Assembly (NCBI RefSeq): GCF_000388115.1
Contig: NZ_AQGQ01000020.1
Span: forward strand, 1-37,024
Direction: 5' to 3'
DNA from: Aeromonas molluscorum 848
Lineage (GTDB): Bacteria; Pseudomonadota; Gammaproteobacteria; Enterobacterales; Aeromonadaceae
Length of the DNA stretch: 37,024 bases
The first letter of the stretch is position 1, and every line of letters starts with the position of its first letter. Below the pieces are notes generated by a model, which saw only the letters and a program-made list of their open reading frames with translations, did no database searches and was not told the origin of the DNA. A program made the position numbers and the translations under genes. Of the stretch, positions 9,288 to 17,760 are shown in pieces.

Positions 9288-10502
9288 TCACTTCTGTTCC
9301 ATGATGATCTGCAGCAGATCCCCTTCCAGCAGACCGCGCTTGACCAGGGCGAAGCCGCCTATGGTGGGCTGGTTCTGGAAGCGGGCTTTCACTATGGGCA
9401 GGCCACGGTGGAAGCTTGGCAGGGACTGATGCTCGACGCAGCGACGGATAGCCGGGAACAAGATCTCCTCGGCTTCGGTGATTTCGCCTGCGATCAGTAC
9501 CTTCTGCGGGTTGAACAGGTTGACCGTGATGGCCACGGCCCGGCCCAGATGTTCACCCACATTCTCAATCACGCTGCGCGCCAGTTCATCACCGGCCAGG
9601 GCGGCCTTGCAGACTTCCTGGATGCTGATGTATTTGTCCTGCAGGCTGCTTTGGTGGCCGCGGCTGATCAGCTCCTTCACCTTGTCGACGATGGCCTCGT
9701 TGGAGGCGATCGTTTCCAGGCAACCAAAGTTGCCGCAGTGGCAGCGCTTGCCGAGCGGTTCGACCTGAATGTGGCCTATCTCGCCGACGTTGCGGTTCTG
9801 ACCGAGAAACACCTTGCCCTTGGTGATGATGCCCGAACCCGCACCCTGGTGAACACTGACCAGAATGGAGTCCATGCAATCGCGGGATTCACCAAAGAAG
9901 TGCTCGGCCAGTGCCAGGGAGCGGGTGTCGTTGCCGACATAGCAGGGCAGGTTGAAGTGGTTCTCCAGCAACTTGGCCAGGGCCAGGTTGCGGATCTGAT
10001 ATTTGGGGGTATAGATGACCATGCCCGATTCAGGGTTGACCAGGCCCGGCATGGTGAGCGCGATGCTGATGAGATTGCGGCTGCGTTCCTGATGAGCGTC
10101 GATGAAGGCGCCAATTTCGCGCAGCAGCATATCGACCACGGGTTGCTGGTCTATCTCGGTCACTTCGGTGATGTGCTGGTCGAGTTCCTTGCCATCGAGA
10201 TCATAGAGACTCAGTTGCAGGTAGCCTCGACCCAACTTGGCGGACACAAACTGAAACCGATTCTTGATGGTGGTGAGGGAGATGGCACGCCGCCCGCCGG
10301 TTGAGGCTTGCGGTGAGGTCTCCTTGATCAGACCATGCTCGATCAGTTGCCGGGTTATCTTGGTCACGCTGGCCGGGGCCAGGTGACTCAACTCGGCAAT
10401 CTTGACCCGGGAGATGGGGCCTTGCAGGTCGATGAGCCGATATACGGCTGCACAATTGACCTGCTTGATAAGGTCTACGTTTGCTATTTGTCCGCCAGTC
10501 AT
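9288..10502 (-). CDS. nagC: N-acetylglucosamine repressor NagC (ROK family)
   Basis: 404 residues (E. coli 406). An N-terminal winged helix (ISRVKIAELSHLAPASVTKITRQLIEHGLI, residues about 30-60) is followed by a ROK sugar-binding domain with the zinc-site block CHCGNFGCLE and the QGAGSGIITKG loop. NagC represses the nag genes and often chitin-related genes; GlcNAc-6-phosphate releases it. It starts 4 nt after the nagA stop, as third gene of nagB-nagA-nagC, so it is made together with the enzymes it controls. Candidate operators are in the nagB-nagE interval. It lacks a clear Shine-Dalgarno sequence, which fits translational coupling to nagA. Confidence 0.96.
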   Translation of the reverse strand: MTGGQIANVDLIKQVNCAAVYRLIDLQGPISRVKIAELSHLAPASVTKITRQLIEHGLIKETSPQASTGGRRAISLTTIKNRFQFVSAKLGRGYLQLSLYDLDGKELDQHITEVTEIDQQPVVDMLLREIGAFIDAHQERSRNLISIALTMPGLVNPESGMVIYTPKYQIRNLALAKLLENHFNLPCYVGNDTRSLALAEHFFGESRDCMDSILVSVHQGAGSGIITKGKVFLGQNRNVGEIGHIQVEPLGKRCHCGNFGCLETIASNEAIVDKVKELISRGHQSSLQDKYISIQEVCKAALAGDELARSVIENVGEHLGRAVAITVNLFNPQKVLIAGEITEAEEILFPAIRRCVEHQSLPSFHRGLPIVKARFQNQPTIGGFALVKRGLLEGDLLQIIMEQK

Positions 10503-10506
10503 GATG

Positions 10507-11652
10507 TCACTGTTGTGTGTAGTGTCCGTTAACCACGGTCCCGAGGACCTTGAAGGCCTGATCGAAGACGGTGAGGTTGGCTATCTTGCCGACCTGGATA
10601 CTACCGAGACGTGAGTCCCATCCAATGGCGCGTGCAGGGTATAGGGTGGCCATTCTCAGCGCTTCGGCGAGGGGTAACCCCACCTGTTTGACCAGATTTT
10701 CCACCCCTTCAATCATGGTGAGGGCAGAGCCGCCGAGTGTACCATTCTCATCGACGCACTGACCATCACGGAAATAGACGGTGGCGCCACAAAAATCAAA
10801 TTTCTCAAAGCCTTCCGGCGCACCGGCCGGGGCGGTCGCATCGGTGACCAGCACCAGCCGCTCCCCCAGCACTTTGTGGGCGAGGCGGACGTTGGCCCAG
10901 TGCACATGATGACCATCGACGATGACACCCGTGTAGACATCATCCCTGTCATAAATGGCACCGACCACGCCCGGCTCGCGGCCGTTCACCGTCGGCGTCA
11001 TGGCGTTGTAGAGGTGAGTCGCAAAGCGCATGCCGTTGTCAAAGCCGGTCATGGCCTGCTCGTAGCTGGCGGCGGTGTGGCCCGCTGAGACCAGGATGCC
11101 GGCCTCCACCAGGCGACGAATGTGCTCCGGGCTGTTGCGCTCAGGCGCCAGGGTGATCTTGGCGATGGCGTCGCTGTTGGCACAGAAGAAGTCGATCATC
11201 TCGTCTGCGGGCTGGCGGATCTGATCTGCCGGGTGTATGCCCTTGCGCTTGAGATTGGTATAGGGCCCTTCCAGATGGACGCCCAGCACCTCATTGGCGC
11301 GCGCCTGCATGTAACTGCGGGTGACCGCGACAGCCTGTTTCATGTCCGCATCGGGACTGGTGATCAGGGTCGGCAGGTAGCTGGTGGTGCCGGATTTGAG
11401 GTTGGCCGCCTGCATGATGGCCAGTGTTTCTGTGGTGATCTCGGCGTTGAACATGACACCGCCGCAGCCATTGAGCTGCAAGTCAATGAAGCCAGCACTG
11501 AGGTTGGCGCCATCCAGATCGTGGCGAGCCACGTCCGGCGGCAGCGCCGCCAGGGGCTTGATGGCGACTATCTGGTTGCCATCGATGAGTACCCCATGGC
11601 CGGTCAGCACTTCGCTGCCGGTGTAGAGGGTGCAGTTGGTCAATGCGTACAT
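10507..11652 (-). CDS. nagA: N-acetylglucosamine-6-phosphate deacetylase
   Basis: 381 residues (E. coli 382). It hydrolyses GlcNAc-6-P to glucosamine-6-P and acetate in the cytoplasm. Amidohydrolase features seen: [15 protein letters not shown] near residues 52-66, metal-ligand block VHLEGPY near residue 124, SAGHTAAS near 190, [11 protein letters not shown] near 210, and catalytic-Asp block [10 protein letters not shown] near 267. GAGGG lies 7 bases before the ATG. Ten bases separate it from nagB. Confidence 0.97.
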   Translation of the reverse strand: MYALTNCTLYTGSEVLTGHGVLIDGNQIVAIKPLAALPPDVARHDLDGANLSAGFIDLQLNGCGGVMFNAEITTETLAIMQAANLKSGTTSYLPTLITSPDADMKQAVAVTRSYMQARANEVLGVHLEGPYTNLKRKGIHPADQIRQPADEMIDFFCANSDAIAKITLAPERNSPEHIRRLVEAGILVSAGHTAASYEQAMTGFDNGMRFATHLYNAMTPTVNGREPGVVGAIYDRDDVYTGVIVDGHHVHWANVRLAHKVLGERLVLVTDATAPAGAPEGFEKFDFCGATVYFRDGQCVDENGTLGGSALTMIEGVENLVKQVGLPLAEALRMATLYPARAIGWDSRLGSIQVGKIANLTVFDQAFKVLGTVVNGHYTQQ

Positions 11653-11662
11653 GGCGTTACCC

Positions 11663-12463
11663 TCACAGACGACCGATGTTGTCCGCTTCCAGTTGTTGGA
11701 AATAGCGGACTGTCTTGACTTTCAGCTCCATGGTGGACGGCTCGTCGCACACCATCATGCCCTTCGGATGCAGTTGCAGGGTGGAGATGGTCCACATGTG
11801 GTTGACGCAGCCTTCGACGGCCGCCTGCAGGGCCTGGGCCTTGGCGTGGCCGATAACCAGGATCAGTATCTCCTCGGCATCCATCAGGGTGCCCACGCCC
11901 ACGGTCAGGGCCAGCTTGGGGACCTGCTCCATGTCGCCACCGAAGAAGCGGGAGTTGGCGATGCGGGTATCCTCGGTCAGGGTCTTGACCCGGGTGCGGG
12001 AGGCCAGGGAAGAGGCCGGTTCGTTGAAGGCGATGTGACCGTCGTTGCCAACGCCACCCATGAACAGATGGATCCGGCCATAGGACTTGATTTTGTCTTC
12101 GTAGCGTTTGCACTCGGCCACCAGATCCGCGGCGTTGCCGTTGAGGATATTGATGTTTTCCGGGCGAATATTGACGTGACTGAAGAAGTTGTTGTGCATG
12201 AAGCTGTGGTAGGACTCGGGGTGCTCCTTGGCCAGGCCAACGTACTCGTCCATGTTGAAGGTCACCACGTGTTCGAAGCTGACCTCACCCGCTTTGTGCA
12301 ACTCAATCAGGCGCTTGTAGGTGTTGAGCGGCGTGCCGCCAGTGGGCAGACCCAACACGAAGGGGCGCTCGGCGGTCGGCTGGAAAGCATTGATGCGGTC
12401 GACGATATAACGGGCAGACCACAGACCGACTTGGCTGGCTGACTTGAGTGGGATCAGGCGCAT
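11663..12463 (-). CDS. nagB: Glucosamine-6-phosphate deaminase
   Basis: 266 residues, the same as the E. coli hexameric enzyme. Converts glucosamine-6-P to fructose-6-P and ammonia, feeding glycolysis. Seen: [16 protein letters not shown] (residues 38-53), the catalytic-region block [10 protein letters not shown] (about 68-77) and the active-site/allosteric block [17 protein letters not shown] (about 136-152). A GAGG ribosome site lies about 9 bases upstream. First gene of nagBAC, transcribed from the NagC/CRP region shared with nagE. Confidence 0.97.
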   Translation of the reverse strand: MRLIPLKSASQVGLWSARYIVDRINAFQPTAERPFVLGLPTGGTPLNTYKRLIELHKAGEVSFEHVVTFNMDEYVGLAKEHPESYHSFMHNNFFSHVNIRPENINILNGNAADLVAECKRYEDKIKSYGRIHLFMGGVGNDGHIAFNEPASSLASRTRVKTLTEDTRIANSRFFGGDMEQVPKLALTVGVGTLMDAEEILILVIGHAKAQALQAAVEGCVNHMWTISTLQLHPKGMMVCDEPSTMELKVKTVRYFQQLEADNIGRL

Positions 12464-12531
12464 TTCGAGTACCTCTAGTTGTTGTCACCGGCATGGGCAC
12501 GATGGTAAGACGTAATGACAAAGCTTAGTTG

Positions 12532-12550
12532 TTTTATAGCGTAAATAAAG
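12532..12550. promoter_or_regulatory. Candidate NagC operator, nagB-proximal
   Basis: TTTTATAGCGTAAATAAAG has one good half-site (AAATAA at 12543-12548) and a poorer left arm. If aligned with the nagE-proximal operator, its centre is about 95 bp away, close to nine helical turns, as suits looping between two NagC dimers. Confidence 0.4.
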
Positions 12551-12594
12551 ATTGGGAACTAAGCCACATCTATCCACTACCTTTATGTCGTTTG

Positions 12595-12610
12595 GGTGAT
12601 AATGATCACG
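12595..12610. promoter_or_regulatory. Putative CRP site in the nagB-nagE interval
   Basis: GGTGATAATGATCACG contains GTGA and TCAC exactly six bases apart, the CRP core spacing, with single outer mismatches. It lies between the two NagC operator candidates, as CRP does in the E. coli nag regulatory region. Confidence 0.65.
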
Positions 12611-12622
12611 ATTATGGCTTTA

Positions 12623-12643
12623 TTAATTTGCGAAGCGAAATAA
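12623..12643. promoter_or_regulatory. Putative NagC operator, nagE-proximal
   Basis: A 21-bp imperfect inverted repeat centred on 12633, with arms TTAATTT and GAAATAA around a GC-containing middle. It closely follows the E. coli NagC-type operator (A/T-rich TTATTT/AAATAA arms about ten bases apart). Confidence 0.7.
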
Positions 12644-12737
12644 AAGACCTAGACTTGCCAATCAAGCCTTGATGGCTTATGCGTCGAACGTAATAAGCAC
12701 TTAATTTATAGAAAAACATTAACTAAGGAGAGGAACC

Positions 12738-14192
12738 GTGAACATTCTCGGTTATTTACAGAAGATCGGCCGTGCCCTGATGGTACCGGTAGCGGTATTG
12801 CCCGCCGCAGCGATCCTGATGGGTATAGGTTACTGGATTGACCCGAATGGTTGGGGTGGCGGCAGCCCTCTGGCCGCGTTCCTGATCAAGGCCGGTGCCG
12901 CCATCATCGACAGCATGCCGATCCTGTTCGCGGTCGGTGTCGCTTACGGTATGTCCAAAGATAAAGATGGTTCCGCCGCCCTGGCCGGCCTGGTCGGTTT
13001 CCTGGTGGTCACCACCTTGCTGAGCCCGGGCGCCGTTGCCCAGCTGCAAGGTATCCCGCTCGAGCAGGTTCCTGCTGCCTTTGGCAAGATCAGCAACCAG
13101 TTCATCGGTATCCTGACCGGTGTCATCGCGGCTGAGCTGTATAACCGCTTCAGCAGCGTCGAGCTGCACAAGGCGCTGGCCTTCTTCTCCGGCCGTCGCC
13201 TAGTCCCCATCATCACCTCCGTGGTCATGATGGCAGTCTCCTTCGTGCTGATGGCCGTATGGCCTGTCATCTACGGTGGTCTGGTTCACTTCGGCGAATC
13301 CATCGTCGGCATGGGCTCTACCGGTGCCGGTATCTATGCCTTCTTCAACCGCCTGCTGATCCCGATCGGTCTGCACCACGCCCTGAACTCCGTGTTCTGG
13401 TTCGACGTGGCTGGCATCAACGATATCCCGAACTTCCTGGGCGGTCAGAGCTCCATCGATGCCGGTAAAGCGGTCGCCGGTGTGACTGGTATGTACCAGG
13501 CTGGCTTCTTCCCCATCATGATGTTCGGTCTGCCGGGCGCCGCCCTGGCCATCTACCACAGCGCCAAGAAAGAGAACAAAGAGAAAGTCGCCTCCATCAT
13601 GATCGCAGCCGCCTTCGCTGCCTTCTTCACCGGTGTGACTGAACCTCTCGAATTCTCCTTCATGTTCGTGGCCCCCGTGCTCTATGTGATCCACGCCATA
13701 CTGACCGGTATCTCCGTGTTCATCGCGGCCAGCATGCATTGGATTGCCGGTTTCGGTTTCAGTGCCGGTCTGGTGGATATGGTGCTCTCCAGCCGCAACC
13801 CGCTGGCCGTCAACTGGTACATGTTGTTGCTGCAAGGCCTGGTGTTCTTCGGCATCTACTACAGCGTGTTCCGTCTGGTCATCGTCAAGCTGAACCTGAA
13901 GACCCCGGGCCGTGAAGACGACGAAGCCATCCCGGCCAAGGCCGTGATCACCGACCGTACCGAGCTTGCCAAGCAGTATCTGGAAGTGCTGGGTGGTCAT
14001 GACAACCTGGTCACTATCGATGCCTGCATCACCCGTCTGCGTCTGACCCTGAAAGACCGCAGCATAGTCGACGAGCGTCAGCTCAAGGCCCTCGGCGCGG
14101 CCGGTGTGGTCAAGCTGGGTGAACAGAACCTGCAAGTCATTCTAGGCCCCTTGGCCGAGATCATTGCCGGTGAGATGAAAGCCCTGCGTTAA
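12738..14192 (+). CDS. nagE: N-acetylglucosamine-specific PTS transporter, IIC-IIB domains
   Basis: 484 residues starting at a GTG with AAGGAGAGG just upstream. The IIC membrane domain (residues 1 to about 375) starts NILGYLQKIGRALMVPVAVLPAAAI and holds IPIGLHHALNSVFWF near residue 210. A IIB domain follows with the phosphorylated cysteine Cys430 in DACITRLRL. The C-terminal IIA domain of E. coli NagE (648 residues) is missing, so phosphate must come from a separate IIA such as Crr. It imports GlcNAc as GlcNAc-6-P, the substrate of NagA and inducer for NagC. Divergent from nagB, followed by the hexosaminidase gene. Confidence 0.95.
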   Translation: MNILGYLQKIGRALMVPVAVLPAAAILMGIGYWIDPNGWGGGSPLAAFLIKAGAAIIDSMPILFAVGVAYGMSKDKDGSAALAGLVGFLVVTTLLSPGAVAQLQGIPLEQVPAAFGKISNQFIGILTGVIAAELYNRFSSVELHKALAFFSGRRLVPIITSVVMMAVSFVLMAVWPVIYGGLVHFGESIVGMGSTGAGIYAFFNRLLIPIGLHHALNSVFWFDVAGINDIPNFLGGQSSIDAGKAVAGVTGMYQAGFFPIMMFGLPGAALAIYHSAKKENKEKVASIMIAAAFAAFFTGVTEPLEFSFMFVAPVLYVIHAILTGISVFIAASMHWIAGFGFSAGLVDMVLSSRNPLAVNWYMLLLQGLVFFGIYYSVFRLVIVKLNLKTPGREDDEAIPAKAVITDRTELAKQYLEVLGGHDNLVTIDACITRLRLTLKDRSIVDERQLKALGAAGVVKLGEQNLQVILGPLAEIIAGEMKALR

Positions 14193-14258
14193 GTGTTACC
14201 CGAACGGGCGTCTCCTCCTGCCCGTCCGCTCAAGCTAAGTCCATTGTTGACATAAATA

Positions 14259-14278
14259 GGGCCCCGCCTATGGGGCCC
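14259..14278. other. GC-rich hairpin between nagE and the hexosaminidase gene
   Basis: GGGCCCC and GGGGCCC with a six-base loop, in the 140-bp gap. It is followed by an A-run on the plus strand, not a T-run, so it is not a canonical terminator for nagE. A TTGACA at 14247-14252 lies just before it but has no fitting -10 element. It may protect or process the mRNA end. Confidence 0.4.
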
Positions 14279-14332
14279 ACCATAAAAAAAGCCAAGCAAT
14301 TCCAATCTTTACTTCAACCAAGAGCAGCAGTT

Positions 14333-16996
14333 ATGAAACTCAAGATCTCTCTCTTAGCCCTCGCTATGTCTGGCGTTTTTGCCGCACCTGCCATGGCCGC
14401 CGATGCCGCCAACCAGGCCCTGGTCGATTCCCTCGCAAGCAACCTCGTCATCAAGTACGAAGTCGTTACCAATGATGGTGCCGGCGCCGGTCTGGATTGT
14501 CAGGCGCTCGGGTCCGAATGGGCCAGTTGTGGCGTGGCCAAACTGCACCTGACCAATCAGGGCGCAGATGTTAATTCCAAGGATTGGGAGATCTATGTCT
14601 CCTCCATCCGTCGCATTCAACGTATCGACAACGATCAGTTTGCCATCGAGCATCTGACCGGCGACCTCTATCGCCTGACCCCGACCGACAAGTTCCAGGG
14701 CTTTGCCAAGGATGCCACTGTCGAAGTGCCTTTGGTCGTGGAGTATTGGGTACTGTTCGAATCTGACATCATGCCAAGCTGGTATGTCTCCGCCGAGGGT
14801 GCGGAGCCCAAGGTGATCGCCAGCATGAGCAACATCGATGATGCCACCAGTTATGAGAAGCCGATGCCGGCCGATGGCTGGAAGCGCACCAAGGATGACA
14901 ACAACGTTCTGATGAATGCGCAGACCCGTTATGAGGCCAACCGCACCAGCACGCTGCTCTCTGCACAGCAGATCGAGAACCAGATACTGCCGACCCCGGC
15001 AAAACAGGTCATCAAGGTGGGCCCGCAGGTGGATCTCGCCAGCATCAAGCTCGATGCCCTGGACCTGCCGACCGATCGCGCGGAGGCCATCAAGGCGCAA
15101 CTGACCAAGCTGGGTGTTACCCTCTCCGACACCGGCTATCCCGTGACCATCAAGCTCGGCAGCAAGGTCAAACAGGCCGAAGGCTATCAGCTCGACATCG
15201 GCAAGGATGGCGCCATCATCCGTGGTCACGACGTCAATGGCGCCTTCTGGGGGACCCAGTCGCTCATCTCCCTGATCGGGGTCGATGACAAGCGGGTCAG
15301 CCAGATGAGCGTCGAGGATGCACCGCGCTTTGAATACCGGGGCATGCAGACAGACGTGGCCCGCCACTTCAGAACTCCGCAGACCCTGCACAAGCTGATC
15401 GACCAGATGTCGGCCACCAAGCTCAACGTGCTGCATCTGGGATTGACCAACGATGAGGGCTGGCGCCTGGAGATCCCGGGTCTGCCGGAGCTGACCGAGG
15501 TCGGAGCCGAGCGTTGCCACGATTTGTCCGAAACCAAGTGTCTGCTGCCGCAGCTGGGCTCGGGTCCGGCTGCGGACAACCAGGGCTCCGGTTTCTACAG
15601 CAAGGCGGATTACATCGAGCTGGTGCGCTATGCCAAGGCGCGCGGCGTGACCGTCATCCCCGAGATCAATATGCCGGCCCATGCCCGGGCCGCAGTGGTC
15701 TCCATGGAAGCCCGTTACCAGCGACTCATGACCGAAGGCAAAGAGGCCGAAGCGAACCAGTATCGCCTCACCGACCCGGCCGATACCTCCAAGGTCACCT
15801 CGGTGCAGTTCTACGACAAGATGTCCTTCATCAACCCCTGCCAGCCGGGCGCCACCACCTTCGTGGCCAAGGTAATGGATGAAGTGGCCCAGATGCACCA
15901 GGCTGCCGGTCAGCCGCTGACCGCCTGGCATTATGGCGGTGACGAGGCCAAAAACATCATGCTGGGCGGGGGTTATCAGGATCCGGCCACGACCACACCC
16001 GCCGATCTGGTGGCCTGGAAGGGCAATACCGACTGGAGCAAACAGGACAAGCCCTTTGGCAAGTCCCCCCTGTGCCAGAAGATGATTGCCGACGGCAAGA
16101 TTGCCGATGTGCAGGAGTTGCCGGTCTATTTCGCCAAGGAAGTGAGCGAGATGGTCAAGGGTCACGGCTTCTCCACCCTGCAGGCGTGGGAAGATGGTCT
16201 GAAGTATGCCAAGGGAGCCAAGGATTTCGCCACCGACAGCACCCGGGTCAACTTCTGGGAAACCCTCTACTGGGGCGGCTTCAACGAAGCGATGAAGTGG
16301 GCTCACAAGGGCTATGAGGTGGTGCTCTCCAACCCCGATTACCTCTATTTCGACTTCCCGAACGAGGTACACCCGGCCGAGCGCGGCTACTACTGGGCGA
16401 CCCGCTTCAATGACACCCGTAAGGTGTTTGCCTTCGCCCCGGAAAACTTGCCGCAGAACGCTGAGACCTCGGTCGACCGGGATGGCAATGCCTTCGTCGC
16501 CAAGGGCGATCAGGATGCCGTCAAGTTCAAGGGTATGTCCGGTCAGTTGTGGAGCGAAACGGTCCGCACCGATGCCCAGTATGAGTACATGGTCTATCCG
16601 CGCATCTTCTCGGTGGCCGAGCGCGCCTGGCACAAAGGTGGCTTCGAGCTGCCCTACGTGAAGGGCCGCGAGTTCTCCGGTGAAACCACGTTCGTCAACA
16701 AGGCGACCCTGGCCAAGGAGTGGAACCGCTTTGCCAACCTGCTGGGCCAGCGCCAGTTGCCGAAACTGGATGTCCAGGGTGTCGAGTATCGCCTCTCCGT
16801 GCCGGGTGCCAGGGTCGTTGACGGCGTGCTCAATGCGAATGTGGACTTGCCTGGGCTGCCCATCCAGTACAGCCTGGATGGCAAGCACTGGAACACCTAT
16901 GACGCGGCGGCCAAGCCGACCGTGAATGGCAAGGTCTGGCTGCGTACCACCAGCTTCGATGGCAAGCGTACCGGCCGGGTGGCCGAGCTGAACTGA
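14333..16996 (+). CDS. Secreted beta-N-acetylhexosaminidase (chitobiase), GH20
   Basis: 887 residues from the ATG at 14333; the frame is open 21 codons further, but the chosen start gives a clean signal peptide (MKLKISLLALAMSGVFAAPAMA, cleaved near residue 22; stated here by its ends MKLK...AMA). Domain order fits bacterial chitobiases: an N-terminal carbohydrate-binding CHB_HEX domain (about 30-190), GH20b domain (about 240-340), a GH20 barrel starting at FEYRGMQTDVARHF, and a C-terminal immunoglobulin-like CHB_HEX_C domain (last 80 residues). The catalytic pair is Asp537-Glu538 in HYGGDEAKN. It cleaves GlcNAc from chitobiose and chitin oligomers outside the cytoplasm. There is no lipobox cysteine. 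Next to nagE, it supplies that transporter's substrate and is probably NagC-controlled. Confidence 0.96.
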   Translation: MKLKISLLALAMSGVFAAPAMAADAANQALVDSLASNLVIKYEVVTNDGAGAGLDCQALGSEWASCGVAKLHLTNQGADVNSKDWEIYVSSIRRIQRIDNDQFAIEHLTGDLYRLTPTDKFQGFAKDATVEVPLVVEYWVLFESDIMPSWYVSAEGAEPKVIASMSNIDDATSYEKPMPADGWKRTKDDNNVLMNAQTRYEANRTSTLLSAQQIENQILPTPAKQVIKVGPQVDLASIKLDALDLPTDRAEAIKAQLTKLGVTLSDTGYPVTIKLGSKVKQAEGYQLDIGKDGAIIRGHDVNGAFWGTQSLISLIGVDDKRVSQMSVEDAPRFEYRGMQTDVARHFRTPQTLHKLIDQMSATKLNVLHLGLTNDEGWRLEIPGLPELTEVGAERCHDLSETKCLLPQLGSGPAADNQGSGFYSKADYIELVRYAKARGVTVIPEINMPAHARAAVVSMEARYQRLMTEGKEAEANQYRLTDPADTSKVTSVQFYDKMSFINPCQPGATTFVAKVMDEVAQMHQAAGQPLTAWHYGGDEAKNIMLGGGYQDPATTTPADLVAWKGNTDWSKQDKPFGKSPLCQKMIADGKIADVQELPVYFAKEVSEMVKGHGFSTLQAWEDGLKYAKGAKDFATDSTRVNFWETLYWGGFNEAMKWAHKGYEVVLSNPDYLYFDFPNEVHPAERGYYWATRFNDTRKVFAFAPENLPQNAETSVDRDGNAFVAKGDQDAVKFKGMSGQLWSETVRTDAQYEYMVYPRIFSVAERAWHKGGFELPYVKGREFSGETTFVNKATLAKEWNRFANLLGQRQLPKLDVQGVEYRLSVPGARVVDGVLNANVDLPGLPIQYSLDGKHWNTYDAAAKPTVNGKVWLRTTSFDGKRTGRVAELN

Positions 16997-17021
16997 TGGT
17001 TGCTGACCGTTAACACCGGGT

Positions 17022-17075
17022 GGGTCGCAAGACCCGCCTTTCCCAAGGCTTGTCATCCCTTGGCCTTGGGAAAGG
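17022..17075 (+). other. Two tandem hairpins after the hexosaminidase gene
   Basis: First, GGGTC/GACCC closes a GCAA tetraloop (17022-17035). Directly after, a 13-bp perfect stem CCTTTCCCAAGGC/GCCTTGGGAAAGG encloses a 13-base loop (17037-17075). Neither has a T-run. Together with the terminator further on they form a three-hairpin 3' end, suggesting an mRNA-stabilising tail. Confidence 0.5.
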
Positions 17076-17133
17076 TTGACTGTGCGTGTGAACCTTTGTT
17101 GTGTGTGAGTCTGTTTTGATTTTTCATCTTGAA

Positions 17134-17160
17134 ACCCCGCCTGGTGCGGGGTCTTTTTTT
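17134..17160 (+). terminator. Rho-independent terminator of the nagE-hexosaminidase unit
   Basis: Stem ACCCCGC/GCGGGGT with loop CTGGT, followed by C and seven T. On the other strand only three T follow, so it serves the plus-strand genes better than mocA. Confidence 0.9.
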
Positions 17161-17193
17161 AGCTGTGCACTTGTGAACAAGCAGCGCGCTGGC

Positions 17194-17760
17194 TCAGAGG
17201 GGATCCTCAGGCCAGTCGATATCCTGCACGCAGCCGGGATCGTTGAGTGTCAGACAGATCAGGCGGTCGGTGTGGCGATCCAGCACCCGCTTGGCGCCTC
17301 TATCACCAGAGATCCGGGCAAGCTCGGGCAGCAGATCGGCGGGGAAACTGACGGGATGACCCTGCTCGCCCTGATAGACTGGGCGCACCAGCGAGTCGCC
17401 ATCCTGGGCTGCCTGCAAGGCTTGCAGGCTGCTGGGGGAGAGGTGAGGCATGTCGGCCAGTACCACCAGCAGACTGTGGATGGACCTCTGCTGGCTGAGC
17501 AGGGTACGCACGCCATGGGCCAGGCTGTCCCCCAGCCCGCCATCGGTCGCTACCTGGGTAATGACTGCACCGCTTGGTGCCAACAGTTGCTGTAATGCTT
17601 CATCTTGCTGCCTGAGTACGACCAGCACGCAATCATGGTAGGGGAGCAGGGTAGAGAGGGTGCGCAGTATCAGCGGAGGTGACCCCGCCAGGCGCTTGTC
17701 ACTGCCGTAGCGACGGGAGAAGCCGGCGGCCAGCAGCAGGGCAACCCGCTCAGGTTGCAT
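17194..17760 (-). CDS. mocA: Molybdenum cofactor nucleotidyltransferase (MocA-like)
   Basis: 188 residues, typical for MocA/MobA-like NTP transferases. The nucleotide-binding N-terminus is VALLLAAGFSRRYGSDKRLAG (quoted in part: LLAAGFSRRYGSDK). Later blocks VVLADMPHLSP (metal-binding Asp) and GHPVSFPADLLPELA fit MocA, which joins CTP to Mo-molybdopterin to give the dinucleotide cofactor used by xanthine-oxidase-family enzymes. It overlaps the xdhC-like gene by 11 nt and is last in the Mo-hydroxylase operon, so it most likely matures the large subunit encoded at the operon start. MobA (GTP-using) is less likely given that partner. CTP specificity is inference. Confidence 0.85.
   Translation of the reverse strand: MQPERVALLLAAGFSRRYGSDKRLAGSPPLILRTLSTLLPYHDCVLVVLRQQDEALQQLLAPSGAVITQVATDGGLGDSLAHGVRTLLSQQRSIHSLLVVLADMPHLSPSSLQALQAAQDGDSLVRPVYQGEQGHPVSFPADLLPELARISGDRGAKRVLDRHTDRLICLTLNDPGCVQDIDWPEDPL

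Noticed and set aside
14247-14252. TTGACA as -35 of a hexosaminidase promoter
   Set aside because: No acceptable -10 element at 16-18 bp; the expected place falls in the GC-rich hairpin.
14354-17056. Open frame of 900 codons on the minus strand
   Set aside because: It mirrors the hexosaminidase gene; long antisense frames are expected in GC-rich coding DNA, and no ribosome site or known domain is seen.
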